Assembly: GCA_937959285.1 (NCBI GenBank) | Contig: CALGAR010000142.1 | Coordinates: 25,756 to 89,755 of the forward strand | Direction of reading: 5' to 3' | Origin: an uncultured Bryobacterales bacterium | GTDB lineage: Bacteria; Acidobacteriota; Terriglobia; Bryobacterales; Bryobacteraceae | Length of the DNA: 64,000 bases | Shown here: in pieces, positions 44,778-54,202 of the stretch | Layout of the letters: every line of letters starts with the position of its first letter | Numbering within the stretch: the first letter of the stretch is position 1 | Position numbers and translations under genes: made by a program | The notes under the pieces: model-generated | The model's input: only the letters and a program-made list of their open reading frames with translations | What the model was told of the DNA's origin: nothing | The model's database searches: none

Positions 44778-46385
44778 CTATTTGGCTGAGCCTGCCCTCA
44801 GCTTCTCCACAATCTTTGCTTGCTCAGCCGCCAGTTCGGGTTTGCCGAGCCTGGCGAATACGCGGGAAAGCTCGAGGCGCAAGGACGCATCATTCGGGAA
44901 TGTGGTGAGACCTTCCTCAAGGACCTTGCGGCTCTCTTCCAGCTTTCGCATTGCGATCAGGCTGCGAGCGAGCCCGAGCCTTGCGGCAAGTGCTGTGGCC
45001 GGTCCTCCGAGCGCCGCGCGGTAATGGTCCACGGCGCTGCTGTGCTCACCCGCTTTCTGGAGACAATCAGCCAGACCGAGCTCCGCTTCCGCAAGCCCTG
45101 GCGCAAGCTTGAGCACCTGCTCGAATACGGGGCGCGCCTCCTGGTAGCGGCCCACACGGGCGAGCTGTTGTGCAGCCGCCATCTGCGCCTGGGGCAATTC
45201 CGGAAACCGGCTCCGAGCCTGCTGCGCCACCTCAAGCGCCGCGTCCTGATCATCGACAGCCGCCAGCGCCTCTACCAAGAGGAGCAGAGGCGCGGCGTCC
45301 GTCTGCTCCCGCTGGGTGATCGATTTCAGCAGAGGCACCGCCTTTGCGGGTTCCCCGGTGCGCAGGTAAGCGTTGGCGAGAAGGCTGCCGACGCGCACAT
45401 TGTTCGCATCCATTGTCCATGCCCGCTCCAGGGTAGGGATCGCGCTGGCGTACTCCTGATTCATTACGGCAGCAAGTCCGTAGGCAACGTTGGCTTCGGT
45501 GGACTGCGGCAGCAGCTTGACTGCGCGCTCAAGCGGGCCGAGCGCCTCTTTCGCGCGCCCGGCCTTCATCAGCGCAAGGCCCAGATTGAACTGTGCCTGG
45601 AACAGATCCTGATTTCGCGCGGCTGCCCGCTCAAACATTACGATCGCAGAGTCTACGGCATTCGCATTCCCAAACAGCACTCCAAGCGCGACAAGACTAT
45701 CGGGGTTCGCATCGGGACGATCCGCGATCCGAGCGCCAATCTCCGCAGCGCTTTTGGAGTCTCCTTCGGCTAGCGCTCGCGAAACGCTCACCAGATGCTC
45801 GACATCCTCCCGGTTCGCGTTCTTCAGCCGTGTACTCGTTCCGAAGGCTTCGCGCGCGAGTTCTGATTCACCCAATTGCTGATAGAGGCGGCCAAGGCGG
45901 TAGTAGAGATTGCTGTCCCATGGCGTCTCGGCGATTGCCGCTCGCAGCGGAGCGACCGCCTTGCGAGGTTCGCCTGCCGCCAGATACGCCGCAGCTAACT
46001 GTCCCGCCGAATCGAAGATCTTCTGCCCAGCATCGACAATTGGCTTGAACCACGTGATCGCTTCCGCGGGCTTATTTTCGAGCATCGAAATGCGTCCAAG
46101 AAAGTAACGGGAGAAGTAGGCAGGGGGAGCAAGCTTCAGGACGGCTTTGAATTGAGCTGTCGCTTCGGGGAGCCGGCGCTGCCGAAAGTAAACATACCCG
46201 AGGCGGTATAAGACTTCAACGTTTCCGGGCTCCAGCTGTGCGGCCTTTCTCAGCAAAGGCTCAGCATCCGCGAATCGGTCCTTCTGAATCAATGCCTCGG
46301 CTTGCCCAATCAGAGCCGACGCCGTGGGCGTTGGAGTCTGAGCGATCAGCGAGGCCGTCACGAACAGTGAGAGCCAGACACGCAT
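44778..46385 (-). CDS. Secreted TPR-repeat protein
   Basis: 535 aa. N-terminal signal peptide (RVWLSLFVTASLIAQTPT) then about twelve to thirteen TPR units across the whole length, e.g. VLYRLGYVYFRQRRLPEATAQFKA and LFQAQFNLGLALMKAGRAKEA. TPRs bind other proteins; there is no enzymatic domain. It lies upstream of a CRTAC1 propeller in a two-gene unit, so it could present or recruit partners at the membrane. The longest frame ATG at 46385 is the natural start. Confidence 0.88.
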   Translation of the reverse strand: MRVWLSLFVTASLIAQTPTPTASALIGQAEALIQKDRFADAEPLLRKAAQLEPGNVEVLYRLGYVYFRQRRLPEATAQFKAVLKLAPPAYFSRYFLGRISMLENKPAEAITWFKPIVDAGQKIFDSAGQLAAAYLAAGEPRKAVAPLRAAIAETPWDSNLYYRLGRLYQQLGESELAREAFGTSTRLKNANREDVEHLVSVSRALAEGDSKSAAEIGARIADRPDANPDSLVALGVLFGNANAVDSAIVMFERAAARNQDLFQAQFNLGLALMKAGRAKEALGPLERAVKLLPQSTEANVAYGLAAVMNQEYASAIPTLERAWTMDANNVRVGSLLANAYLRTGEPAKAVPLLKSITQREQTDAAPLLLLVEALAAVDDQDAALEVAQQARSRFPELPQAQMAAAQQLARVGRYQEARPVFEQVLKLAPGLAEAELGLADCLQKAGEHSSAVDHYRAALGGPATALAARLGLARSLIAMRKLEESRKVLEEGLTTFPNDASLRLELSRVFARLGKPELAAEQAKIVEKLRAGSAK

Positions 46386-46473
46386 GACCGAATGATTTTA
46401 TCGCGGATCCTCAGCCGCGCCAGAGGCCGCGTTAATCTCCTCCCTCGCCCAAAAAGCGTGCGAGAATCAGCTC

Positions 46474-47370
46474 GTGCGCGTCCTCTCGCTGATACTTGCC
46501 GGTTCGCTCATCTCTGGAGGGTTGACGGGAGCCCTTGCCGCCGGCTCCAGAGATCCGCGGTGGGAACGTGCGATCAAACTCTATGAAGCCCGCGAGTTCA
46601 AGGCCGCCGAAGAGCACTTCCGCCAGATTCTGAAGGTGAGGGCGAAGGATCCAGATGCACGCCTTTATCTGGCTCGGACGCTGATGGAGCAGGGCAGAGT
46701 GCCGGAGGCGCTCGCAGAGATTGAATCCGTGCTTGCATCGGCGCAGGACGCGGAGACACGCTTTCGAATTGGCGAGATCCTGCGCGAACTCGGTGAGCGC
46801 AGATTGGCGCGACTTCAAGCAATCGCGCCGAACTCTGCCGCCGTGAAGGAGATGAGCGGTAACGAGCTTGCGCGCCGCGGCCGGCTGGCAGAGGCGCTCG
46901 CCATGTATCGAGCGGCTCAACAGCTTCAGCCGGCACGTCCCGGGCTGCATTACCGTATCGGGGAAATCCTTTGGAGGCAGCGTGAACTGGATTCAGCCGA
47001 GGCCGAACTGATTGCGGAACTGAAGAGAACACCGCATCATTCGATGGCGAACCTTCGCCTCGGACAAGTGCTCCTTGCGAAAGATCAGGCCGACAAGGCC
47101 TTGCCATATCTGGAGCAGGCCGTCCGGGCAATGCCGGAGGCGTACGACGCCCGGCGCGAGCTGGGAAAGGCGTACCGGAAGGTTAACCGGCTGGAGGATG
47201 CACGGCGGGAATGGGAAGTGGTGGCAAACGGCAGACCCGAGGACGATCAGGTTCACTATCTGCTGGGCCGCCTCTATCATGAGCAGGGCAAAACGGTTGA
47301 GGCCGAACGTGAGCTGAAGAAGCACGCGACGATCCTCAACAAAAGAAGAGCCTCGGCCGGTATGCAATAA
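46474..47370 (+). CDS. Secreted TPR-repeat protein
   Basis: 298 aa from GTG 46474. Signal peptide (VLSLILAGSLISGGLTGALAA) and about six TPR units, the last being VHYLLGRLYHEQGKTVEAERELKKH. It lies alone on the plus strand between two minus-strand TPR genes and is divergent from one (88 bases) and convergent with the other (8 bases). No catalytic motif is seen; it may assemble with the neighbouring TPR and TonB proteins. Confidence 0.83.
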   Translation: MRVLSLILAGSLISGGLTGALAAGSRDPRWERAIKLYEAREFKAAEEHFRQILKVRAKDPDARLYLARTLMEQGRVPEALAEIESVLASAQDAETRFRIGEILRELGERRLARLQAIAPNSAAVKEMSGNELARRGRLAEALAMYRAAQQLQPARPGLHYRIGEILWRQRELDSAEAELIAELKRTPHHSMANLRLGQVLLAKDQADKALPYLEQAVRAMPEAYDARRELGKAYRKVNRLEDARREWEVVANGRPEDDQVHYLLGRLYHEQGKTVEAERELKKHATILNKRRASAGMQ

Positions 47371-47378
47371 CCTGAGAG

Positions 47379-48446
47379 CTATTGCCGCGATTCGCCGCGC
47401 CAGCGGGATCGCTCCCGTTCCACTCCTGCCGTATCCCCCGCTGCGCTCAACGCGGCCACAAGCAGCTCATGAGCTGCCTGCGACTTTGGCGCAGCAGAAA
47501 CCGCCCGTTGGGCCGCAGCGACAGCACCGTCGACGTTCTTAGTCGCCAAATATACCTGCGCAAGCGCCATGGCGGGCTCAGAATCATGCGGGATCCAACG
47601 GACGGCCATCTCAAGGGCTGGGATCGCGTCCTCCCATCGACTTAACTGAATTGCCGCCAGGCCGAAATAGTAGGCGGTTCGTGGATCGGACGGAGAAAGC
47701 TTGCTCTCCCTTTCGAGCTCTACCAACGCTTCCTCGGCCTTCCCTTCCCACAGCAGCAGGCGTCCGATCTCGCGTCCCGGTCCTGGCCGGTCCGGCGCCA
47801 GTTCCCTCGCTTTCCGGTAGCTGGCAAGCGCTCCAGGCAAGTTGCCTTCCGCCTCCAAGGCATGTCCGTGAATTTCGTAGCCGGACGGACTTTCGAAATT
47901 CCTCTCCGCTACTCCGTTCCAGAGGGCACTGGACACGTCGCTGTAGGCTTGCGTAGCGAGCTCGAGCGCTTCGCTATGCTCGGGTTGCCTGGCGAGCAGC
48001 CGCTCGAGTGACCGCAGCCCAGCGAGCGGACGTTTTAAAGCAATCTGCGTTGCTCCCATCCAATAGTCGACCTCGTCGCGTCCTTGGCCGGAGGGAGGCG
48101 CGGCACGGTCAGCAGCCTGAAGCGATTCCAAAGCAGCAGGGAACTGATTCGTCCGGTAGTAACCGATACCGAGAAACAGGTGTGCGGTCCAGAGCCGGGG
48201 ATCGAGCCGGAGCGCCTGCTGAAACGCCGGTATCGCCGAAGCGTACTTATTCTGGAGGTGCCGGACGAGACCCAAGCGGTGCCAGAGCTCGGCCGACGGG
48301 TTCTTCTGCAGTTCCGCTTCGTAGATTCGTTCGGCGGCAGCGAGATCGCCACGCGCCTCCGCTTCACGAGCCTGCGCCGGCTGGCCCCGGCCGGAAGGGC
48401 TCAGGGCCGCCGTCAGGATAAGGATCAGAACCGCGCGCCGCAACAA
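47379..48446 (-). CDS. Secreted TPR-repeat protein
   Basis: 355 aa beginning TTG TTG directly after the TonB receptor stop codon (48447-48449), so it is the second gene of that unit. A signal peptide (RRAVLILILTAALSPSGRG) is followed by seven or more TPRs, for example LWHRLGLVRHLQNKYASAI and PRTAYYFGLAAIQLSRWEDAI. Close coupling to a receptor suggests a periplasmic partner for it, or a maturation or docking role. Confidence 0.87.
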   Translation of the reverse strand: MLRRAVLILILTAALSPSGRGQPAQAREAEARGDLAAAERIYEAELQKNPSAELWHRLGLVRHLQNKYASAIPAFQQALRLDPRLWTAHLFLGIGYYRTNQFPAALESLQAADRAAPPSGQGRDEVDYWMGATQIALKRPLAGLRSLERLLARQPEHSEALELATQAYSDVSSALWNGVAERNFESPSGYEIHGHALEAEGNLPGALASYRKARELAPDRPGPGREIGRLLLWEGKAEEALVELERESKLSPSDPRTAYYFGLAAIQLSRWEDAIPALEMAVRWIPHDSEPAMALAQVYLATKNVDGAVAAAQRAVSAAPKSQAAHELLVAALSAAGDTAGVERERSRWRGESRQ

Positions 48447-51400
48447 TCAGAAATAGAGCTTCAGTCCCATTTGAATTGATCTTTGGGGCGTCTGGGTCCC
48501 CAGAATTCGTCCAAAGTTGGGCGTTGTAATCGATGCGCCCGGGTTGCTGAAGTTCGTATTGTTGAACGCGTTGAACGCTTCTGCGCGGTACTGAAGCCGC
48601 ACTCGTTCCCCGAAGTAGAAGTTCTTGAACAGAGTGAGGTCGAAGTTTTTGAACCCGGGTCCTCGCATCGCATTGCGGCCAAGATTGCCAAACGTATATT
48701 GGCGCGGAACTGCAAAAGCGCTTGGATCGAAGTATAAGCCGCCGGGTCCGTAAGTTTTGGTCCATCCACTTGGGAATGGATCGCCCACGACGTCCGGTCG
48801 CTGTTGATTCGATCGCGGTCCGGTGTTGGCGTTATCGAAGGGGATTGTGATCGTGAACGGCCGGCCCGTCTCAAACGTCCAGATGCCGCTCGTCTGCCAT
48901 CCGCCGGCGACCAGGTTCAGCAGCTTGCTGCGTGTCGGGCTGGGCAACATGTAGGTGTAGCCCATGTTGAACACGTGAGTCTGGTCAAAGTCGGACGGAC
49001 CCATCGACGCCCGAATATTATCGGGATCTTGCGGCGTCGTCCCACTGAAGGCCGAATTCAGATCGATGTTCTTCTGGTAGGCGTAGGAGGCAATGTACGT
49101 CAGCCCCTTCCACAGACGCTGCTCGGCCTTGGCAGTGAGGCCGTGGTACCTCGACGTAGCAATCATCTTCAGCTCGCTCATCGCTCCCGCGTAAGGATAC
49201 GGGCGGCGAGGATTCGGATCGCCAGGGCCGGGCGGCGCTTCATTCGCGTTGAGGAAGCTCGAAAGATGCGTTCCCTTCGCGCCCTGATAATTAATCTCGA
49301 GAAGCAGCGCCTGCGTCAGCTGGTGCTCGATGCCGAAGTTCCAGTTCTGCATGTAGGGCACCTTCAGATCGCGCGCGATCGTGTGCTGCGTCAGCGGTTG
49401 GACAGTCGAAGGGTCAAAACTGTCGAAGAATTGATCGGCGCGTTTGGCGGGAGTGCCGGCGATATTGACGCCTGTGATGTTGTCCGAGATCGAGTATGGC
49501 CAGTTGCCTCGTCCCGTTGAGTACTCCCAGCCGAAGTTTGCGTTGTAGAAGATGCCGTAGGCACTGCGAATGACCGTACGGTTCCCAATGCGATAGGCGA
49601 ATCCGACGCGCGGCGCAAAATTCTTCTTCTGATATTCCGAATCCGTGATTGTGCGTGGAACGTTCGCGGGCTCCCCGGTGATCGGATTCGGACCGGTCCA
49701 ATAAAACTTCCCGGTCGCCATATCAAAGCCGCCGATGCGCAGGCGCCGATGATGAGGCCATGCGTTCAGTTCATACCGCAGGCCAATATTCAGCGTCAGC
49801 CGGCTCGTCAGTTTGATGTCGTTCTGAATCCAGAATTGATGGAGCTGCTGGTCTGTATCGAGATCGCTCTCACCGCTGATGCGCCCGCCACCGGAAGGCG
49901 TGCCAAGCAGAAAGCTCGCGAAGGGGTGGCCGGTCCGCGATACATTTTGCGGATCCGAAGTGGGCACCGCGTTGAAGTCAAAGCTCAGGAAGACCGAGTC
50001 AGCAATCATGCGGACGCGCGTGTAGTCGTAGCCGAATGCGAGAGTGTTGCGGCCTACGATCTTGGTCATTGAGACCGACGCCTGATAGGTCCAATCCGGG
50101 CCGTTGACCAGGTTTCCGTTGCCGGGGCCAGTCAGTCCCGTGATGTTGAAGTTTACCGGGAAGTCGAACTGCCGGAAATTCGTCGGGACGTTTTGAAGGC
50201 CGGCTTGGCGATAGACCTCGATGAACCGGTGGGTCGGCCCTTGGCCGTTGTTAGCCCGCAGATAACCGAGGCGCACATCGAGGATGGTTCTCGGGTTGAA
50301 GATATGCGTGTCGCTCAACGTCGCACTGACGTACTTGTTATACGTGACCTGGTTGGCGTTCGGAAGGTTTTGCGGAGTTCGCTGGTATAGATCCGACCAG
50401 GTCAGACGGCCGAACAAGTTGTTGCTCTCTGAAACCTTCTGATCGATCCGTGCCGTGATCTGGTTGTCTTCTCGGGGGCTGCCCGTTGTGTTGATGTAGT
50501 TGCCACTGTTAAGCGGAGCGGGCGCGAGGGAATCGGGAAACCAGAGATCGAGATAGGCGCGGGCATAGGCTGGGACTCGCGACATTGGAATCTGGTTGTT
50601 CGGAAACGGAGTGCGTTCGTAGACCGGTCGGCCCTCCGCATCCGTGCCGCTCTGGCGATCCGTGAAGGGGTCAAAGAGTGCGGGCAGAGGCGTCTGGCCG
50701 TCCAGATTCCGGGAGAGATCGCCCCGCTTCCAGGCCGCGTTTGGAATCGTGACCACTTGCGTCGCGGCTCTCCGCTGCTGAAAGCCCTCGTAGTTGAAGA
50801 AGAAGAAGGTTTTGTTTCGGGCGTCGTAGACTTTGGGAATCGACAACGGACCGCCAATCGTGAAGCCGAATTGATTGAATTTGAAGTCGGGACGCCGGGC
50901 AGCGAAGTAATCCCTTGAGTCCAGCTTGGCGTTGCGCAGGAACTCGTACATGCTGCCGTGGTATTCGTTCGTGCCGGACTTGGTCGATACGTTGACGTTC
51001 GCGCCCGCGGCCGCTCCGTACCTCGCCGACATATTGGTCTGAATCTTGAATTCGGCGATCGCGTCCACGGATTGTGCAATGGCGGCTGTCTTGAAGAAGG
51101 TGCCGTTGTTGCTCGTGCCGTCGATTGTGAAGTTCGTGTTATCGGACCGGCTGCCCGTCACCGCGAAGTTGACCGTATTGAGGGTGTTGCCCGTTCCAGT
51201 GACTCCACGCGTCGCGCCAGGCGTCAGGCGCACCAGCGACCCGAAGTTACGGCCGTTCAGCGGAAGCTCAACAACCTTCGTGTTGTCGACGGTTGTTGAG
51301 ATTACTCCCTCCGTTGCCTTCAGCAGCTCCGCCTCTGCCTGCACGCTGATGGATTCGGTGATCTGGCCAACGGTCAGGCGGAACGTCAGCGTGATGGAAC

Positions 51401-51719
51401 CCGCTACTTCGAGCCGCAGGTTTTCCTGTACCTGACGTTGAAAGCTGGGGGCCGTGACTTCCACGCTGTAGATGCCCGGGATCAGGGACAGAACGGCGAA
51501 GTTTCCGTTATCGTCGGACGTTGTTTCTCGCGAAACACCCGTGCCTGTGTTGACCACCTTGACCGTCGCGTTGGGGACAGCCGCTCCGGATGGGTCCAGC
51601 ACGGTCCCGACTATTTGGCCTAGCGTCGTGGCCTGACCAAAACTGAGGGGAGCGAACACCAATGTTGCGGCAAGAGCCGCAACCACACGCCTGACGAGGG
51701 CGCACACCCGAAAGTACAT
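48447..51719 (-). CDS. TonB-dependent receptor of the Oar type with N-terminal CarboxypepD_reg-like domain
   Basis: 1090 aa. After a signal peptide (about 1-29, ending PLSFGQA) comes a carboxypeptidase-regulatory-like beta-sandwich at about 32-120 (GTVLDPSGAAVPNATVKVVNTGTG), then a plug domain (ELPLNGRNFGSLVRLTPGAT) and a long barrel ending QMGLKLYF with the terminal phenylalanine. Receptors of this kind import oligosaccharides or peptides in Acidobacteriota and Bacteroidota-like lineages; substrate is unknown. A promoter-like TATAAT sits upstream at 51872-51877. It is followed at once by a TPR gene. Confidence 0.92.
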   Translation of the reverse strand: MYFRVCALVRRVVAALAATLVFAPLSFGQATTLGQIVGTVLDPSGAAVPNATVKVVNTGTGVSRETTSDDNGNFAVLSLIPGIYSVEVTAPSFQRQVQENLRLEVAGSITLTFRLTVGQITESISVQAEAELLKATEGVISTTVDNTKVVELPLNGRNFGSLVRLTPGATRGVTGTGNTLNTVNFAVTGSRSDNTNFTIDGTSNNGTFFKTAAIAQSVDAIAEFKIQTNMSARYGAAAGANVNVSTKSGTNEYHGSMYEFLRNAKLDSRDYFAARRPDFKFNQFGFTIGGPLSIPKVYDARNKTFFFFNYEGFQQRRAATQVVTIPNAAWKRGDLSRNLDGQTPLPALFDPFTDRQSGTDAEGRPVYERTPFPNNQIPMSRVPAYARAYLDLWFPDSLAPAPLNSGNYINTTGSPREDNQITARIDQKVSESNNLFGRLTWSDLYQRTPQNLPNANQVTYNKYVSATLSDTHIFNPRTILDVRLGYLRANNGQGPTHRFIEVYRQAGLQNVPTNFRQFDFPVNFNITGLTGPGNGNLVNGPDWTYQASVSMTKIVGRNTLAFGYDYTRVRMIADSVFLSFDFNAVPTSDPQNVSRTGHPFASFLLGTPSGGGRISGESDLDTDQQLHQFWIQNDIKLTSRLTLNIGLRYELNAWPHHRRLRIGGFDMATGKFYWTGPNPITGEPANVPRTITDSEYQKKNFAPRVGFAYRIGNRTVIRSAYGIFYNANFGWEYSTGRGNWPYSISDNITGVNIAGTPAKRADQFFDSFDPSTVQPLTQHTIARDLKVPYMQNWNFGIEHQLTQALLLEINYQGAKGTHLSSFLNANEAPPGPGDPNPRRPYPYAGAMSELKMIATSRYHGLTAKAEQRLWKGLTYIASYAYQKNIDLNSAFSGTTPQDPDNIRASMGPSDFDQTHVFNMGYTYMLPSPTRSKLLNLVAGGWQTSGIWTFETGRPFTITIPFDNANTGPRSNQQRPDVVGDPFPSGWTKTYGPGGLYFDPSAFAVPRQYTFGNLGRNAMRGPGFKNFDLTLFKNFYFGERVRLQYRAEAFNAFNNTNFSNPGASITTPNFGRILGTQTPQRSIQMGLKLYF

Positions 51720-52015
51720 CCCTTCCTCCCTGACCGGACCACTCGGAGCCGCCTTGCTCCGTCTACCTGTCCGGAGTTTGAGTTCCTGTCGACAACCTCC
51801 AAGCGCCCCTGAGGCGAACTGTCCTAGCCTTCATGGACCAGAGGTAGTACTTTCACACTATATTGCGGCGGATTATATCAGAACCCATCGAAAAAGAAGA
51901 GGGGTGCGCGAATGAAATATTGTTCACATGTGGATGATTAGTTACCGTGTGCAGCCCTGATACGTCGTTTCCGCCTCCCGCCCAGCGTAAGCCGGAAATT
52001 CGTACCCTTATAGGC
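51720..52015. other. Intergenic region upstream of the TonB receptor
   Basis: 296 bases without a gene. It contains a minus-strand TATAAT at 51877-51872 with no clear -35; transcription from it would leave a leader of about 145 bases. Nothing else is recognised. Confidence 0.4.
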
Positions 52016-52636
52016 TTAGTTCACGAGGGATGCCTTGATTAACTTATCAAGCCGGGAGAAGGAGCGGTCCAGATAGGAATTGCCCTCGGCGAGAATTCTG
52101 TTCTGGTCCGGACCGTCATAATCTCCGTATCCGGAGTACAGCTTCTCGACGTTTTCCATGCCTTCCACCACTTCGCCGAAAGGAGCAAAGCCTCGATCAT
52201 CCAATTGCCGGTTATTCCGCAAACTGATGAATACCTGGGAGGTGCGGCTGGCAGGGCCGGCCATGGCGAACGCGACTCGACCCTTCATATTGCTCTTCAA
52301 GACCGGATCATCCGGAATCGGTGAGGCCGCTATCATCTGCGATAGCTTCGGATCCTTGCTAAGCCCGAACTGAACCACAAATCCTTTTACAACCCGGAAG
52401 AAGCGGCTGTCGTCATAAAAGCCTGTCGTGACAAGTTCGTAGAATCGATCGGCTCCGCGCGGCGCCCAGTCCCGGTGAACGTGTATTACAAAGTCACCCT
52501 TCGAGGTCTCGATCTTCACGCGATACTCCGGAGGGGCTTGCGTCGTTTTCGGCGCCTCAGCTTCCTTCTTCTTCTCAGGGGCGGACGAACACGAGACGAT
52601 CAGCAGGCAAGATACAGCCAGAACCAGGTATTTCAT
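52016..52636 (-). CDS. Peptidylprolyl isomerase (cyclophilin) lipoprotein
   Basis: 206 aa from ATG 52636, which gives a lipoprotein signal with the lipobox LLIVSC and Cys16 as the likely lipidated residue; an extension to 52708 lacks this. The domain is cyclophilin: GDFVIHVHRDWAPRGADRFYEL, FFRVVKGFVVQFG, GRVAFAMAG and SQVFISLRNN contain the Phe/Met/Gln positions of the active site, although the usual catalytic arginine region is shifted. It would catalyse proline isomerisation in the periplasm. It is divergent from the ArsR-type gene at 52834. Confidence 0.88.
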   Translation of the reverse strand: MKYLVLAVSCLLIVSCSSAPEKKKEAEAPKTTQAPPEYRVKIETSKGDFVIHVHRDWAPRGADRFYELVTTGFYDDSRFFRVVKGFVVQFGLSKDPKLSQMIAASPIPDDPVLKSNMKGRVAFAMAGPASRTSQVFISLRNNRQLDDRGFAPFGEVVEGMENVEKLYSGYGDYDGPDQNRILAEGNSYLDRSFSRLDKLIKASLVN

Positions 52637-52779
52637 GGATCTATATTCTCTCACTGAATTCTCCCACCATCTCCGTCCAGTGTTTACATTGTGATAAGAA
52701 GATTTCATTGGGAGGGTGGACGGTTATCAGCTGGGCGAGCCCGGATAGATATTCTTTTATATTGTTATATTTGAACATA

Positions 52780-52808
52780 TTGAATTGTTGGTGACGTCCT
52801 TTTATACT
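52780..52808 (+). promoter_or_regulatory. Promoter of the ArsR-type regulator
   Basis: TTGAAT (52780-52785) and TATACT (52803-52808) with a 17-base spacer; four and five consensus matches. Transcription would begin near 52815, some 19 bases before the ATT proposed as start codon, with the ribosome site between them. A+T-rich sequence with ATAT repeats lies just upstream and may hold the repressor's own operator. Confidence 0.55.
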
Positions 52809-52833
52809 AGGGGCGTAGAGGGAGGCTAAGCCA

Positions 52834-53277
52834 ATTCCGTCCCGCACGTTTGTTACGAAAGAGCTCGCTAAGCTACTGGCGGTGCTGGCGCATCCGCACC
52901 GGATACGAATCATTGAAGAGCTACGTACCCGGGAGATGGATGTCAACGGCCTGCAGCAGATCCTCGGAATCAGCCATTCCGGCGTCTCTCAGAACCTATC
53001 CGTCCTGCGTTCCCACCGGCTGGTGAAGGAGCGCCGGGAGGGGCGGCACGTGATCTACAGCCTCTTGCAGCCCAAGCTTGCGACGTGGCTCCTTGACGGT
53101 CTCGAGTTCCTGGAAGCGGAAATCGCGATGAAGGAGGAGATTCTCGGGGCGCTGGAGGAAGCGCGAAACATCTGGAGGGCGGACATGCAAGCTGAAGGTC
53201 CGAACGATAGCCGGAAGCCCATCCCTTCGGGCGCCCACGCGGATGTTCAGACTGAATCTAGGCGGGAGGCTTCTTAG
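52834..53277 (+). CDS. ArsR-family winged-helix regulator, apparent ATT start
   Basis: 147 aa if translation starts at ATT 52834, which has GGAGG eight bases upstream and a promoter 25 bases further up. The extra N-terminal residues (VTKELAKLLAVLAHPHRIR) match the family's first helix; no ATG, GTG or TTG precedes them in frame, and the first standard start, GTG 52882, would cut the helix. The wHTH core has EMDVNGLQQILGISHSGVSQNLSVL and a wing KERREGRHVIYSL. No metal-binding cysteine pair is seen, so the inducer is probably not a metal. The end overlaps rsmI by 20 bases. Confidence 0.75.
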   Translation: MPSRTFVTKELAKLLAVLAHPHRIRIIEELRTREMDVNGLQQILGISHSGVSQNLSVLRSHRLVKERREGRHVIYSLLQPKLATWLLDGLEFLEAEIAMKEEILGALEEARNIWRADMQAEGPNDSRKPIPSGAHADVQTESRREAS

Positions 53278-54091
53278 ATTCCAACTGCCCGTAAGCCTCC
53301 CTTTTTGACAGTCCCCGAGCTTTAGCCGCCTGCTTAATCGCCTCCATCCGGGGCACACCCGCTGCCACCAACGCTTCGACATGCTCTGAAAGCGAGCCCA
53401 TCGTTACGGCTTGCTCGGGACCGCGGTCAATCAGAATCGTAAACTCCCCTCGAACGGCCGCGCGTTTTGACAGATTTTCCCGAATCTCCGTGGCAGTACC
53501 GCGCAGGAATTCCTCGTGGAGCTTCGTCAGTTCGCGAGCGACAACCACCTGTCGGTCACCCAAAACAACCTCAATGTCGGCGAGGGCGTCCAGGATTCGA
53601 TGGGGCGTCTCGTAGAAGATCAAAGTCGCCCGCTCGTGGCGTACCTCTTCCAGTGCTTTTCGCCTCTGGCTGGACTTCGCCGGTAGGAAACCGCCGAAAC
53701 AGAAGGAGTCCGTCGGGAGGCCGGAGCCGGTGAGAGCGGCGAGGATTGCCGAAGGCCCCGGTATAGGGACGACCCGAATCCCGGCTTCGACCGCAGCCCG
53801 GACTAGCCGGTAACCGGGATCGGACACGAGCGGCGTGCCTGCGTCGGAGACGATCGCGATCGAAGATCCGGCAAGCAGGCGTTCCTTTAGCTCAGCCGCA
53901 CGGCGCTCCTCGTTATGCTCGTGGTAGCTCACCATTGCCGTGTCGATGCCGAAGTGCGAAAGGAGCTTGCGCGTTTCTCGTGTATCTTCGCACGCGATCA
54001 GCTCCACCTCCTTGAGGATCCGGACAGCCCGGTAACTCATATCCTCAAGGTTGCCGATCGGCGTGGCGACAACGTACAAAGTCCCGCTCAT
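53258..54091 (-). CDS. rsmI: 16S rRNA 2'-O-ribose C1402 methyltransferase
   Basis: 277 aa from ATG 54091 (MSGTLYVVATPIGNLEDM), the family start; the frame upstream to 54262 has no similarity and overlaps the next gene. A tetrapyrrole-methylase-fold enzyme that methylates the 2'-OH of C1402 in 16S rRNA. Motifs: IACEDTRETRKLL, VSDAGTPLVSDPG and FIPGPSAIL-like VPIPGPSAILAAL. The C-terminal extension (about 225-277) is short. It is divergent from the gene at 54203 by 111 bases. Confidence 0.95.
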   Translation of the reverse strand: MSGTLYVVATPIGNLEDMSYRAVRILKEVELIACEDTRETRKLLSHFGIDTAMVSYHEHNEERRAAELKERLLAGSSIAIVSDAGTPLVSDPGYRLVRAAVEAGIRVVPIPGPSAILAALTGSGLPTDSFCFGGFLPAKSSQRRKALEEVRHERATLIFYETPHRILDALADIEVVLGDRQVVVARELTKLHEEFLRGTATEIRENLSKRAAVRGEFTILIDRGPEQAVTMGSLSEHVEALVAAGVPRMEAIKQAAKARGLSKREAYGQLESKKPPA

Positions 54092-54202
54092 TCCGCCAGT
54101 ATGCAATGACTCACTTGGGCCTTGCCGGTGTTGTCTTTGCACCGCCTTCGGTCTAGTATGAGTTCTAGTGATTACACGCCAGCCGCTTAGGAACGGGAAA
54201 CA

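Noticed and set aside
44820..45773. 317-codon plus-strand frame
   Set aside because: Antisense to the 535-residue TPR gene.
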